From the NCBI RefSeq assembly GCF_026012015.1, contig NZ_BRXR01000001.1, positions 1,972,001-2,036,000 of the forward strand: a stretch of DNA of 64,000 nt. Reading direction: 5' to 3'. The position numbers were made by a program, and so were the translations under genes. The first letter of the stretch is position 1; every line of letters starts with the position of its first letter. Shown here piece by piece: positions 54,476-63,905 of this stretch. Source of the stretch: Clostridium omnivorum (GTDB lineage Bacteria; Bacillota; Clostridia; Clostridiales; Clostridiaceae). A model generated the notes under the pieces. That model had not been told where the DNA came from. It saw nothing but the letters and a program-made list of their open reading frames with translations, and did no database searches.

Positions 54476-54727
54476 TTAGAATAGTGAACTGTATACCCTA
54501 TTGTTTATTATATACTCAATTTCCTCTATGTTCTTACTTCCACAGTCAATTATAAGAGTTCCTTCTCTTCTAAAGCTGCCTTGTGGATTTAATTCTATAA
54601 GGCCACCATTTTTAAGATTGCATATAATTACGTCGCAAGGGGTATTATTGTTACTTACAACGTTATATCCTCTATTAATTAATTCACTTTTAATACTTTG
54701 TAATTCTTCAGATACACATATTATCAT
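54476..54727 (-). CDS. YkuS-like small protein (UPF0180)
   Basis: An 83-residue protein. IKSELINRGYNVVSNNNTPCDVIICNLKNGGL fits the YkuS/UPF0180 group of small Firmicute proteins of unknown function, though this is a modest resemblance. Start ATG 54727 has an ideal AAAGGAGG eight bases upstream. The longer ORF at 54760 would contain that site. The ribosome binding site lies in the terminator of the gene upstream. It is convergent with yyaC. Confidence 0.75.
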   Translation of the reverse strand: MIICVSEELQSIKSELINRGYNVVSNNNTPCDVIICNLKNGGLIELNPQGSFRREGTLIIDCGSKNIEEIEYIINNRVYSSLF

Positions 54728-54733
54728 AAAAAA

Positions 54734-54769
54734 AACCTCCTTTGAGGGTACTATTCCCAAAAGGAAGTT
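54734..54769 (-). terminator. Terminator overlapping the YkuS-like ribosome binding site
   Basis: On the minus strand AACTTCCTTTTGGG pairs with CCCTCAAAGGAGGTT, ending in eight T. The 3' arm contains the AAAGGAGG of the downstream gene, so termination and translation initiation compete. Confidence 0.8.
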
Positions 54770-54787
54770 TTTTTATTCCATTCTTTA

Positions 54788-55285
54788 TTATTTGTTCATT
54801 GCTGTCTTTAATACTTCTTCTTCTTCTTCTGATAAATCATATCTTGAAATACCTTGGTCAATTGGTTTTGCATAAGTAGTACTTTCATTTCTTCCGTAGA
54901 TACCAGTTATAATTGCACCACTATTTTCATCGTTTAATAGAGCTATTGAGAAGCTTAAATCACTTCCTACGTCTTCAAACGCTCTATATCTTACTATTGA
55001 TACCTTCTGAATACATTCTTTAATTCTGTTATCCATACTGTCATAAACTTCTCTTAACTTATTTGAATCTTCTTTTACTTCATCAACTTTATCTAGATAT
55101 TGAATTATAAGTTCTTCAATGTTTTTATTATTAACTCCTCTCATCAACCTTCTATACTTCTTTTCTAGTTTGTTGGTTGATTGTAGAAGTACTATAACTA
55201 AAATTAATAATATTACTACTAATAATGCAAGTCCTAGGGTTAAATATATTTGCAAACCTGAAATAGTATTTAATAAATTCTCCAA
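54788..55285 (-). CDS. DUF4446 membrane protein
   Basis: A 165-residue protein. A single membrane helix (about 12-36) is followed by a coiled coil (about 37-95) and a C-terminal domain with SIVRYRAFEDVGSDLSFSIALLNDENSGAI, the DUF4446 signature. The function is unknown. The family is typically next to parB in Firmicutes, and it starts at TTG after GGAG. A parS site lies in its leader, between it and parB. Confidence 0.85.
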   Translation of the reverse strand: MENLLNTISGLQIYLTLGLALLVVILLILVIVLLQSTNKLEKKYRRLMRGVNNKNIEELIIQYLDKVDEVKEDSNKLREVYDSMDNRIKECIQKVSIVRYRAFEDVGSDLSFSIALLNDENSGAIITGIYGRNESTTYAKPIDQGISRYDLSEEEEEVLKTAMNK

Positions 55286-55309
55286 CTTTCCCGACTCCTC
55301 TCTGCTGAT

Positions 55310-55325
55310 GTTTCACGTGAAACAA
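55310..55325. promoter_or_regulatory. parS: parS site 1
   Basis: TGTTTCACGTGAAACA, the perfect 16-base consensus palindrome, lies between the parB stop and the DUF4446 start. It is a nucleation point for ParB spreading. Confidence 0.97.
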
Positions 55326-55349
55326 TTTTAGGATGAATTATATTGCTAA

Positions 55350-56192
55350 CTATAAGCTTAGAATATCAAGTATTCTTTGCAAATCCTCTTCAGAATAATA
55401 CTCAATTTCTATTTTTCCTTTGTTCTTTTTGTTAGTTAATGATACCCTTGTTCCAAAGTACACTTCTAATCTTTCTTTAATATCCTTATGATAAATATTT
55501 TCTTTTTCTTCAATTTTTTCTTTGCTTGGCTTTGATAGATCTCTAATTAGCTTTTCTACTTCTCTTACAGATAAACTTTCATCTATAATTGTTTGAGCTA
55601 TCTTATATTGCAAATCATGATTTTCAATAGCTAGCAATGCTCTCCCATGACCTTCTGTAATAACTCCATCAATCAAGTATTCTTTAACCCTATCATCAAG
55701 ATTTAGCAATCTCATGCAATTAGTAACAGCTGTTCTAGATTTACCTATTCTCTTAGATAATTCTTCCTGGGTTAAATTGAAATCTTCAATTAATTTTTTA
55801 AAAGCAACAGCTTCTTCAATAGGATTTAAGTCTTCTCTTTGAATATTCTCTATTAAAGAAACTTCCAAAACTGCTTTATCGCTTAAATCCATAATTACAG
55901 CAGGAATTTCTTTTAAATTTATACTTTTAGCAGCTCTCCATCTTCTTTCACCTGCTATTATAGTGTATGTATTACCATCCTTCTTTAAAACCACAGGTTG
56001 AATAACTCCGTGTTCTTTTATGGATTCAGCCAGCTGCATTATTTTTTCTTTATCAAAGTTTTTTCTTGGTTGATCTTCATTAGCTTTAATAAGGTTAATA
56101 TCAATAGCAGCAATAGAATTATTCTCTTCTATTGTTTCCTCTTCAGGTATTAATGCTCCAAGTCCTTTTCCTAATCCATACTTTTTATTCAC
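55350..56192 (-). CDS. parB: Chromosome-partitioning protein ParB/Spo0J
   Basis: A 280-residue DNA-binding CTPase. The N-terminal domain shows GLGKGLGALIPEE, then GERRWRAAK (the CTP-binding box) and ENIQREDLNPIEEA. A helix-turn-helix (LTQEELSKRIGKSRTAVTNCMRLL) binds parS. The C-terminal dimer domain is present. It starts with GTG after AAAGGAG and overlaps parA by 8 bases. Noc upstream is a paralogue. Confidence 0.97.
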   Translation of the reverse strand: MNKKYGLGKGLGALIPEEETIEENNSIAAIDINLIKANEDQPRKNFDKEKIMQLAESIKEHGVIQPVVLKKDGNTYTIIAGERRWRAAKSINLKEIPAVIMDLSDKAVLEVSLIENIQREDLNPIEEAVAFKKLIEDFNLTQEELSKRIGKSRTAVTNCMRLLNLDDRVKEYLIDGVITEGHGRALLAIENHDLQYKIAQTIIDESLSVREVEKLIRDLSKPSKEKIEEKENIYHKDIKERLEVYFGTRVSLTNKKNKGKIEIEYYSEEDLQRILDILSL

Positions 56193-56967
56193 CCTTTGCC
56201 CACTCCTTTTGTCTACTTAAAAACTCCTTAGATAGTTTCTCATAGGCCTCTGCACCTTTACATTTATCATCATATAACATAATTGGAAGTCCAAAGCTTG
56301 GTGATTCTGCAAGTCTAATATTTCTTGGTATAGTTGTTTCATACACTTTATCTTTAAAATATTTTTTAACTTCTGAAACTACATCATTTGACAAATTAGT
56401 CCTTCCATCGTACATACTCATTATTACACCTTCAATTTCAAGTTCCTTGTTTAAGGATCTCTTTACTAACTGAATTGTATTAACTAGTTGACTTACCCCC
56501 TCCAATGCATAGAACTCACATTGTATTGGAATAAGAACCGTTTCACAAGCTGTAAGAGCATTAATAGTTAAGAATCCTAATGAAGGTGGACAATCGATAA
56601 AAATGAAATCAAAATCACTTTCTAGTTCTTTAATTTTATCTTTTAGTATAGTTTCTCTTTTGGATTTATTAATTAATTCAACCTCAGCTCCTGCCAACTC
56701 CATTGTTGATGGAACTATATAAAAGTTATCAACTAAGTCACACTTTTTAATTACTTCTTCTATCTTTACATCACTAGTAATCACATCGTATATCGATGCT
56801 TGCAGCTTCTTTTTATCAAAACCCAAACCACTCGTTGTATTACCTTGTGGATCCATATCTATAGCTAAAACTTTATAACCTTCCATGGCAAGATATGAAC
56901 ATAAATTTATATTTGTAGTTGTTTTACCAACTCCACCTTTTTGATTAAATACACATATAATTTTCAA
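56185..56967 (-). CDS. parA: Chromosome-partitioning ATPase ParA/Soj
   Basis: A 260-residue Walker-type ATPase with the deviant Walker A KGGVGKTT near residue 10-17, followed by DMDPQGNTTSG. DFIFIDCPPSLGFLT is the Walker B. It begins with TTG after GAGGGGG. The protein moves the origin region and controls DnaA activity in Bacillus. Together with parB and two parS sites it forms a complete segregation module. Confidence 0.97.
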   Translation of the reverse strand: MKIICVFNQKGGVGKTTTNINLCSYLAMEGYKVLAIDMDPQGNTTSGLGFDKKKLQASIYDVITSDVKIEEVIKKCDLVDNFYIVPSTMELAGAEVELINKSKRETILKDKIKELESDFDFIFIDCPPSLGFLTINALTACETVLIPIQCEFYALEGVSQLVNTIQLVKRSLNKELEIEGVIMSMYDGRTNLSNDVVSEVKKYFKDKVYETTIPRNIRLAESPSFGLPIMLYDDKCKGAEAYEKLSKEFLSRQKEWAKGE

Positions 56968-57080
56968 AATTTCACCCCCTCAAGTAAAAAACGTCATATA
57001 ACTATTATATATTTTAATTAGCAATAATTAAAGCATAAAAATCATAAAACCTGCTAGAAAATGCTTCTAAATAAAAAAAT

Positions 57081-57103
57081 CCTAAGTATTTTACATACTT
57101 AGG
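57081..57103 (-). terminator. Terminator of noc
   Basis: CCTAAGTAT and ATACTTAGG form a 9-base-pair stem, with TTTTTTTATTT following on the minus strand. Confidence 0.85.
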
Positions 57104-57108
57104 ACCTA

Positions 57109-57124
57109 TGTTTCACGTGAAACA
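57109..57124. promoter_or_regulatory. parS: parS site 2
   Basis: The second perfect TGTTTCACGTGAAACA lies between the noc stop and its terminator, about 1.8 kb from site 1. It sits in the 3' untranslated region of noc. Confidence 0.97.
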
Positions 57125-57125
57125 A

Positions 57126-57905
57126 TTATTTTTTAGGGATTGTTACTGTAATTTGAATACTATCATCCAAATCCCTAGATGAATACTGTGCTTGAATACC
57201 ATATTTATCAAATACCTGTTTTACAGTATTTATATATACTCTAGGAGCAAATATTCCTTTAATTCTCTTTTTGCCATCAGCAGCAACTTCTTGCTGACTA
57301 AGCTTTAACAATTCCTTATCAATAAGCTCTTCCGTCTTCTTTACATTTAAACCTCTAGCTACTACTATTTTTAATATCTTTAATTGAAGCTCATCACTAG
57401 GAAGTTTTAAAAGAGCTCTTGCATGTCTCTCTGTTAATTTATTTTCTAAAAGTATTAATCTTATTTCAGAACCCAACTTTAAAAGTCTTAGTTTATTAGC
57501 TATAGTCGATTGTTTTTTACCTATAATCTCAGCCAATTGCTCTTGTGTATATGAATGATCTTTTATTAAATTATAATAAGCTTCAGCTTCCTCTAAAAAA
57601 TTCAAATCTTCTCTTTGCAAATTTTCAAGCAAAGCAATTGCAGCAGAATCTTTATCATTTATATCAATTATTATTGCAGGAACTTCCAAAAGTCCAGCCT
57701 TTTTTGCTGCTCTAAGTCTTCTTTCCCCAGCTACTAATTCGTATCTATCTCCAGTCATTTTCCTTACACTTAAAGGTTGAATAATTCCAAATGCCTTAAT
57801 AGACTGAGCTAATTCATCAATAGTTTCATCATTAAAGTGCTTTCTTGGCTGGTAAACATTTGGTGAAATAAAATCAGTAGGTATATAACAAATATCATTT
57901 TGCAT
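57126..57905 (-). CDS. noc: Nucleoid occlusion protein Noc
   Basis: A 259-residue ParB paralogue that keeps division away from the chromosome. It shares ERRLRAAKKAG, LENLQREDLNFLEEA and the helix-turn-helix YTQEQLAEIIGKKQSTIANKLRLL, with N-terminal CYIPTDFISPNVYQPRKHF in place of the ParB start. The start is ATG 57905, six bases after GAGG. It lies upstream of soj-spo0J, as in Bacillus. Confidence 0.92.
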   Translation of the reverse strand: MQNDICYIPTDFISPNVYQPRKHFNDETIDELAQSIKAFGIIQPLSVRKMTGDRYELVAGERRLRAAKKAGLLEVPAIIIDINDKDSAAIALLENLQREDLNFLEEAEAYYNLIKDHSYTQEQLAEIIGKKQSTIANKLRLLKLGSEIRLILLENKLTERHARALLKLPSDELQLKILKIVVARGLNVKKTEELIDKELLKLSQQEVAADGKKRIKGIFAPRVYINTVKQVFDKYGIQAQYSSRDLDDSIQITVTIPKK

Positions 57906-58072
57906 AGTAATCCTCATCCCTCTTGCATTTCCTATTTTTAACAATTCGTTAAAATTTCCTTATATTAACAATTTCTCTATATAGCTCTAAATTCCTTCTT
58001 TTTGTTCAATAATTCGTATGACAAATTGCTACATATATTAGCTATAAGAAAACTTAACAATACTAGTTTACT

Positions 58073-58118
58073 AAAAAAGAATATAAACTGCAAAGGTATT
58101 TTTCTTATATTCTTTTTT
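58073..58118 (-). terminator. Terminator of rsmG
   Basis: AAAAAAGAATATAA pairs with TTATATTCTTTTTT around an 18-base loop. T-runs lie on both sides, and it touches the rsmG stop. Confidence 0.75.
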
Positions 58119-58836
58119 ATTTTATTGGTTTCTTAGCTGCTGTTCCAGCCTTTCTTGGATAAACCTTTGGAGTCGCTTTTACTTTTTTCACTATAACCAA
58201 ATTATGTTTTAAATCTGTATCCTCTATATCAACTTCAATAATATTTTCTATAGAACCTCCTAATATTTCAACAGCTTTTTTCCCCTCATTTATTTCCTCA
58301 TCTACAGAAGGACCTTTCATTGCAACAAAATATCCTCCATTTTTAACAAAAGGAATGCATAATTCACTTAAAACAGACATATTCGCCACAGCTCGAGAAA
58401 TTGCGACATCAAAATTCTCCCTATAATTATTTTCCCTAGCAAAATCTTCAGCTCTTCCGTGTATTGCTTTTATTCCTATTAACCCTAACCTATTTATTAC
58501 CTCATTTAAAAAATTAACCCTCTTATTTAAAGAATCAAGTAATACCACTTCAAGATCTGGTCTCATTATTTTTAGTGGTATTCCAGGGAATCCAGCCCCT
58601 GTACCTATATCAATTAAATTCCTACAATTGTTAAGAGGTTCGAATCTGTAGGATTTTATAGAATCAATAAAATGCTTTTTTATAATTTCTTCATCCTCTG
58701 TTATAGCTGTAAGATTAACTTTTTCGTTCCATTCCTTAATCATATCTTTATAAATAATAAATTTATCATATTTATCTCTTTCAAAAGTGAGCCCTTCCTT
58801 ATGGCAGGCAATATTCATCAAATTATAAAAGTCCAT
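58117..58836 (-). CDS. rsmG: 16S rRNA (guanine527-N7)-methyltransferase RsmG
   Basis: A 239-residue SAM-dependent methyltransferase of the 16S r[44 protein letters not shown] is the SAM-binding block, and [25 protein letters not shown] is conserved. Loss of RsmG is known to give low-level streptomycin resistance in bacteria. It follows mnmG by 65 bases in the gidA-gidB pair. Confidence 0.97.
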   Translation of the reverse strand: MDFYNLMNIACHKEGLTFERDKYDKFIIYKDMIKEWNEKVNLTAITEDEEIIKKHFIDSIKSYRFEPLNNCRNLIDIGTGAGFPGIPLKIMRPDLEVVLLDSLNKRVNFLNEVINRLGLIGIKAIHGRAEDFARENNYRENFDVAISRAVANMSVLSELCIPFVKNGGYFVAMKGPSVDEEINEGKKAVEILGGSIENIIEVDIEDTDLKHNLVIVKKVKATPKVYPRKAGTAAKKPIK

Positions 58837-58862
58837 TTAACCCTCTCCTGTTTTATAAAGTA

Positions 58863-58891
58863 GTATAGAAGTAACAAAGTCACTTCCATAC
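58863..58891 (-). other. Intercistronic hairpin between mnmG and rsmG
   Basis: GTATGGAAGTGAC and GTTACTTCTATAC pair over 13 positions with wobbles around TTT. It is followed by the rsmG ribosome binding site without a strong U-run, so an mRNA processing element is more likely than a terminator. Confidence 0.5.
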
Positions 58892-58901
58892 AAATAATAT
58901 A

Positions 58902-60797
58902 TTACTCTTCTTCCTGAGCTGTCTTAAATTTATACTTTTGCTCTAAATATATTAGTAGAACAGAAATATCAGCTGGTGAAACACCGGAAATTCTAGAAGC
59001 CTGCCCTATACTTATAGGCCTTATTTGATTTAATTTCAATTTGGCTTCGATTCTAAGGCCATTAACATCATCATATTGGATATCTTGAGGAATCATTTTC
59101 TTTTCAAACTTCTTAAATTGCTCTACTTGTTCCATCTGTTTTTGAATATAGCCTTCATATTTAGACATAATATTGACCTGTTCTTGGATATCCCTTCTAA
59201 GTTCTGGTCTCTCTGTATCTAAAGGTGCTACCATATAGTAATCTAATTCTGGTCTCTTAATTAGTTCATAAAGGCTTGTTGGCTTTTTAAGTTCAGCAGA
59301 ATTTAAAGTAAATAAAAATTCATTTACCTCTCTCTTATTAGTTATTTGTAAGCTTTTAATTCTTTGGAGTTCATTATCAATAGCTTGTTTTCTTTCTAAA
59401 AAGCTTCTATATCTTTCTTCAGACACAAGACCCACTCTATACCCCATTTCTGTAAGTCTAAGATCTGCATTATCCTGCCTTAAAAGCAATCTATATTCAG
59501 ACCTAGAAGTCATCATTCTATAAGGTTCAAGTGTCCCCTTTGTAACTAAATCATCTATTAAAACTCCAATATAAGCATCACTTCTACTTAAGATTAATGG
59601 TTCCTCCCCTTTTATCTTAAGTGCTGCATTTATACCTGCCACAATCCCTTGCGCTGCAGCTTCTTCATATCCCGAACTACCATTCATCTGTCCACAGCTA
59701 AACAAACCATTAATACTTTTAAGTTCAAGGGTAGGGTTTAATTGTGTTGGATCAAGACAATCGTATTCTATTGCATAGCCCGTTCTCATTATCCGAACAT
59801 TTTCAAGTCCTGGTATAGTCTTTAGCATCTTTTCCTGCACATCCTCAGGAAGAGATGTAGACATTCCCTGTACATACATTTCTTCAGTATCTTCTCCCTC
59901 AGGCTCAACAAATACCTGATGTGCCAATTTATCTGGGAACCTCATTACTTTATCTTCTATGGAAGGACAATATCTAGGACCAACGCCTTCTATACTTCCG
60001 TTATACATTGGTGAACGGTTTATATTTTCTCTAATAACTCTATGAGTCTCCTCATTAGTATAAGTTAAATAACAAGACATCTGCTCTCTTTCTATATCCC
60101 TACTCATAAATGAAAATGGAACAATTTCATCATCTCCAGGCTGCTCTACCATCTTAGAAAAATCCACTGTTCTTCTGCTAACTCTAACTGGAGTTCCTGT
60201 CTTAAATCTTCTTAGTGAAAGCCCTTCGTCATGGAGGCTTTCAGATAACTCATTGGCTGGAAAAAGTCCATTAGGGCCGCTGCTGTAGCTTACATCACCA
60301 ATAATTACCCTTCCCTTGAGATAAGTACCTGTAGCTAAAACAACTGCTTTGGCTGGAAAGTAAGCACCATTTTTAGTAAGTACTCCTTTAACTTTACCAT
60401 CTTCAATATCTATATTAATTGCCTCAAGCTGTCTCAAATATAGTCCAGGCTGCATTTCAATAATATGCTTCATTCTAGCTTGATATTTCTTTTTATCAGC
60501 TTGAGCTCTTAATGAATGTACTGCTGGTCCCTTTGATGTATTTAACATTCTAGATTGAACATAACTATGATCAATATTAATTCCCATCTCTCCACCAAGG
60601 GCATCAATTTCTCTCACAAGATGTCCTTTTGAGGTACCACCGATATTAGGATTACATGGCATTAGTGCTACACTATCTAAATTTATAGATAAAAGCAATG
60701 TCTTGCATCCCATTCTTGCTGCAGCAAGTCCTGCCTCGCATCCAGCATGGCCTGCTCCTATAACAACTATATCAAATTCTTCTGCTATATATTTCAT
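58902..60797 (-). CDS. mnmG: tRNA uridine 5-carboxymethylaminomethyl modification enzyme MnmG
   Basis: FAD enzyme that with MnmE modifies wobble uridine 34. A 631-residue protein with dinucleotide-binding [10 protein letters not shown] near residues 14-23, [22 protein letters not shown] and the conserved [11 protein letters not shown]. The start is ATG 60797, after GTAGGTG. The ORF's upstream extension overlaps the end of mnmE and is not used. It lies eight bases after the mnmE stop. Confidence 0.98.
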   Translation of the reverse strand: MKYIAEEFDIVVIGAGHAGCEAGLAAARMGCKTLLLSINLDSVALMPCNPNIGGTSKGHLVREIDALGGEMGINIDHSYVQSRMLNTSKGPAVHSLRAQADKKKYQARMKHIIEMQPGLYLRQLEAINIDIEDGKVKGVLTKNGAYFPAKAVVLATGTYLKGRVIIGDVSYSSGPNGLFPANELSESLHDEGLSLRRFKTGTPVRVSRRTVDFSKMVEQPGDDEIVPFSFMSRDIEREQMSCYLTYTNEETHRVIRENINRSPMYNGSIEGVGPRYCPSIEDKVMRFPDKLAHQVFVEPEGEDTEEMYVQGMSTSLPEDVQEKMLKTIPGLENVRIMRTGYAIEYDCLDPTQLNPTLELKSINGLFSCGQMNGSSGYEEAAAQGIVAGINAALKIKGEEPLILSRSDAYIGVLIDDLVTKGTLEPYRMMTSRSEYRLLLRQDNADLRLTEMGYRVGLVSEERYRSFLERKQAIDNELQRIKSLQITNKREVNEFLFTLNSAELKKPTSLYELIKRPELDYYMVAPLDTERPELRRDIQEQVNIMSKYEGYIQKQMEQVEQFKKFEKKMIPQDIQYDDVNGLRIEAKLKLNQIRPISIGQASRISGVSPADISVLLIYLEQKYKFKTAQEEE

Positions 60798-60805
60798 AAA
60801 TACAC

Positions 60806-62185
60806 CTACTTTCCAATACAAAATTCAGAGAAGATTTTATCTATTATATCTTCCTCAAGTGTTTCTCCAGTTATCTCCCCTAAACTTGACCAAGCATTTC
60901 TTACATCTATTGACGCCAGGTCTATAGCAAAGCCTGTTTCTAAAGTTCTTAGTGCAGCTTTGCAACTTTCCTCTGCTCTTATAAGTGCTTCTTTATGCCT
61001 TGTATTTGTTATCATTATGTCTTTTGATTTTACCTCACCGGAGAAAAATAATTCTTTTATACTAGTTTTCAATTTTTCTAGCCCTTCTCCAGTTCGAGCA
61101 GAGATATCAAGTACAAAATGAGGATTTAGTTCCTTAATATCCTCTCTATTAAGCTTATTATCTAAGTCACTTTTATTTAAAAGAACAATATACTTTCTGT
61201 CCTTAATATAATCAATAATTTCCTTATCTTCATCATCAAGTTCTCTACTTGCATCAAGCATAAGAATAATTAAATCAGCCTCATTAATCTTTTCCTTAGA
61301 ACGTTCCACTCCTATTTTCTCTATAACATCCTCTGTTTCTCTTATTCCTGCAGTATCTATAATCTTAACAGGAACTCCCGCAATATTAATAAATTCTTCA
61401 ATGACATCTCTAGTAGTTCCTGGTATGTCCGTAACTATAGCTCTTTTTTCCATTACTAGAGCATTTAGAAGAGATGATTTACCAACATTAGGCTTACCAA
61501 CTATAACAGTATCTAATCCTTCTCTTAATATCTTCCCTTCACTAGCAGTATTAAGTAAAGCTTGGAAACTACCTATTAAAGTTTTAAGCTGAGAAATGGT
61601 TATTATTGAAGTTGTCTCTTCCAAATCTTCTTCAGGAAAATCAACAGTAGCTTCTATATGTGCAATTACACCTAAAAGCTTATTTCTAAGTTCTTTTATT
61701 TCCCTGGAAAGTCTTCCTTCAGATTGAGCTAATGCAGACTTCATACTTAATTCAGTTTTCGCCCTAATTATATCTATAACTGCTTCCGCTTGACTTAAAT
61801 CAAGTCTTCCATTTAAAAAGGCTCTTTTAGTAAATTCACCTGGTTCGGCAGTTCTTGCACCAGCTTTTATAACTTCTTCAAGAACTCTGTTAGTAGCCAA
61901 AATACCACCATGACAATTAATTTCAACAGTGTCCTCTGCTGTAAAGCTTCTAGGGCCCTTCATAAAACTAACAATTACTTCATCAATAACTTCCTTAGAT
62001 TCTCTGTCTATAATATGCCCGTATCTCATTGAGTAAGTTTTTATATCTCTAATACTTCTGTTGTTTTTGCCCACAAAAATGCTATCTACTATGTCTAATA
62101 CTTTATTTCCTGATATCCTTATAATAGCAATTCCACTTTCACCCATACTGGTAGCAACTGCTGCAATAGTATCAAATTCTTTCAT
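60806..62185 (-). CDS. mnmE: tRNA modification GTPase MnmE
   Basis: A 459-residue GTPase. An N-terminal tetrahydrofolate-binding domain ([26 protein letters not shown]) is followed by a helical domain with an inserted G domain ([37 protein letters not shown]). It ends with the diagnostic C-terminal CIGK, whose cysteine is essential. Two adjacent ATG codons (62188, 62185) exist. The second has the better spacing from AGAGG. Confidence 0.98.
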   Translation of the reverse strand: MKEFDTIAAVATSMGESGIAIIRISGNKVLDIVDSIFVGKNNRSIRDIKTYSMRYGHIIDRESKEVIDEVIVSFMKGPRSFTAEDTVEINCHGGILATNRVLEEVIKAGARTAEPGEFTKRAFLNGRLDLSQAEAVIDIIRAKTELSMKSALAQSEGRLSREIKELRNKLLGVIAHIEATVDFPEEDLEETTSIITISQLKTLIGSFQALLNTASEGKILREGLDTVIVGKPNVGKSSLLNALVMEKRAIVTDIPGTTRDVIEEFINIAGVPVKIIDTAGIRETEDVIEKIGVERSKEKINEADLIILMLDASRELDDEDKEIIDYIKDRKYIVLLNKSDLDNKLNREDIKELNPHFVLDISARTGEGLEKLKTSIKELFFSGEVKSKDIMITNTRHKEALIRAEESCKAALRTLETGFAIDLASIDVRNAWSSLGEITGETLEEDIIDKIFSEFCIGK

Positions 62186-62269
62186 CATTTAACCTCTTTT
62201 GCGTATCTATTGTTTTATTTAAAAATATTATATCCTAAAAATTAAAAATGTTATATGCAAAAATTAAAA

Positions 62270-62291
62270 AAGAAAGCCCTTAGGCTTTCTT
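62270..62291 (-). terminator. Terminator after jag
   Basis: AAGAAAGCC and GGCTTTCTT form a 9-base-pair stem that covers the jag stop codon, followed on the minus strand by TTTTTTAATTTTT. Confidence 0.9.
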
Positions 62292-62906
62292 CAAATCTAC
62301 AACTACTCTTCTATATGGTTCATCACCTTCGCTGTATGTCTCCACATAAGGATTTTCCTGTAGTGCAGAATGTATTATCCTTCTTTCATAAGGGTTCATA
62401 GGCTCTAATTTTATAAGCTTACCAGTTCTTCTAACTGTACTAGCCATCTTATCTGCAAGTCTCTTTAAAGTCTCTTCTCTCTTTTGTCTATAATTTTCAG
62501 TATCAAGTACTACTCTTCTATAGGCATAATTATTATCCTTATTCACAACAAGGCTAACCAAGTATTGAAGAGAATCTAAAGTCTCCCCCCTGTATCCAAT
62601 TAAAATACCCATATCTGGACCAGTAAGGTTAATCTTAACTGCATCATTTTCTTCCTTTATTTTTATCTCAGCCTTCACATTCATAGAGTTTAGTACATCT
62701 CTTAAGAAGTTCTTTGCTTCATAAATAGAATCTCTTTTTACTGTTACTTTTATTCTAGCAGGTCTTGCTCCAATAAGCTTAAATAGTCCTTTACTTCCCT
62801 CATCAATAACCTCTACACTAACCTTATCTTCAGTAACTTTAAGCTCGTTAAGTGCACTTTTTAGAGCTTCTTCAACTGTCTTCCCCGTAATTTCAATTGT
62901 CTTCAT
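62280..62906 (-). CDS. jag: RNA-binding protein Jag/KhpB
   Basis: A 208-residue three-domain RNA-binding protein. The Jag N domain begins MKTIEITGKTVEEALKSALNELKV. The KH domain has the MGILIGYRGETLDSLQYL loop. The R3H domain holds RRIIHSALQENPYVETYSEG near the C terminus. It is linked in other Firmicutes to cell-elongation control. It lies after yidC, in the conserved origin-proximal order. Confidence 0.96.
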   Translation of the reverse strand: MKTIEITGKTVEEALKSALNELKVTEDKVSVEVIDEGSKGLFKLIGARPARIKVTVKRDSIYEAKNFLRDVLNSMNVKAEIKIKEENDAVKINLTGPDMGILIGYRGETLDSLQYLVSLVVNKDNNYAYRRVVLDTENYRQKREETLKRLADKMASTVRRTGKLIKLEPMNPYERRIIHSALQENPYVETYSEGDEPYRRVVVDLKKA

Positions 62907-62958
62907 ACCCTACGACACCCACCTTCATAAATCTAATAAACCTTTATAAAAAAGTTTT

Positions 62959-63630
62959 CTAAGCTTTATTAACTTCAGTTCTTTCTCTATCTAGCCATTT
63001 TAAAAACTTTGTTTGACCTATTTGAATTAAGTTATTCATAACCCAATATAGTACAAGCGCAGATTTAAAGTTCCAGCTCATAAATCCCATAAAAATAGCC
63101 ATTCCGATATTCATAGTACTAGTCTGCTTAGCTTGAGCGCTATCAGCATTAGCTGGAGCCATCATTAGCGATGATAAGTAAGTTGTTAAACCTGATAATA
63201 TAGGTAATATCTTTAAAGCATCTGGTGAATATAAATCTTTAATCCATAGGAAAGAAACACCCTTTATAGCAGTTAAATTATTAAATACATAAAATAGTGC
63301 CCAAAGTATAGGAAGCTGTATTAACATAGGTAAACAGCCGCTCATAGGATTTGCTCCCTTTTCTTTGTAAAGCTTCATAATTTCAGCTTGTGCCTTTTGA
63401 GGATCATTTTTATATTTATCTTGTATCTTCTTAATTTCAGGTTGAACTGCTTGCATCGCAACCTGAGATCTAGTTTGTTTTATATTTAATGGTAAAAGTA
63501 TTACTCTAATTATAATAGTGAAAAGTATTATAGCCAAACCATATGAATAGTTCGGATTAGTTATAAACGTACTTACACCACTATGAATGAACTGAAAAAA
63601 TTGTCCTAGCGTGTTATTTAAGAATTGCAA
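62959..63630 (-). CDS. yidC: Membrane protein insertase YidC
   Basis: A 223-residue Oxa1-type insertase. Five hydrophobic segments are visible. TIIIRVILLPLNIKQTRSQ holds the conserved arginine of the hydrophilic groove, and the charged cytoplasmic hairpin PEIKKIQDKYKNDPQKAQAEIMKLYKEKG follows. No lipoprotein cysteine is seen. It starts with TTG ten bases after AGGAGG. Firmicutes often have a second copy (SpoIIIJ/YqjG), not present here. Confidence 0.97.
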   Translation of the reverse strand: MQFLNNTLGQFFQFIHSGVSTFITNPNYSYGLAIILFTIIIRVILLPLNIKQTRSQVAMQAVQPEIKKIQDKYKNDPQKAQAEIMKLYKEKGANPMSGCLPMLIQLPILWALFYVFNNLTAIKGVSFLWIKDLYSPDALKILPILSGLTTYLSSLMMAPANADSAQAKQTSTMNIGMAIFMGFMSWNFKSALVLYWVMNNLIQIGQTKFLKWLDRERTEVNKA

Positions 63631-63650
63631 GTTCGAAAACCTCCTAAAGT

Positions 63651-63905
63651 TTATTTAACCGGGTCATAGCCGCCTTTACTAAAAGGATTGCATCTTAAAA
63701 TTCTCTTAACTGCCATGAGGCCTCCTTTTAAAGCACCATACTTATCAATAGCCTCTATAGCATATTCTGAACATGTTGGATGAAACCTGCATCCTACATT
63801 GCCATCAGAACTCATTGGAGAGAAAATATATATGTATCTTTTAAGCGGCGATAAAAATTTTCTATAAAATTTAATTAGTAGAATCAGAAACTTTTTCATT
63901 TTCAT
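63651..63905 (-). CDS. yidD: Membrane protein insertion efficiency factor YidD
   Basis: An 84-residue protein. [51 protein letters not shown] is the standard YidD core, after an amphipathic N-terminal stretch. It lies just before yidC and overlaps the rnpA 3' end by 35 bases in another frame. Its start codon therefore lies within rnpA. Confidence 0.95.
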   Translation of the reverse strand: MKMKKFLILLIKFYRKFLSPLKRYIYIFSPMSSDGNVGCRFHPTCSEYAIEAIDKYGALKGGLMAVKRILRCNPFSKGGYDPVK

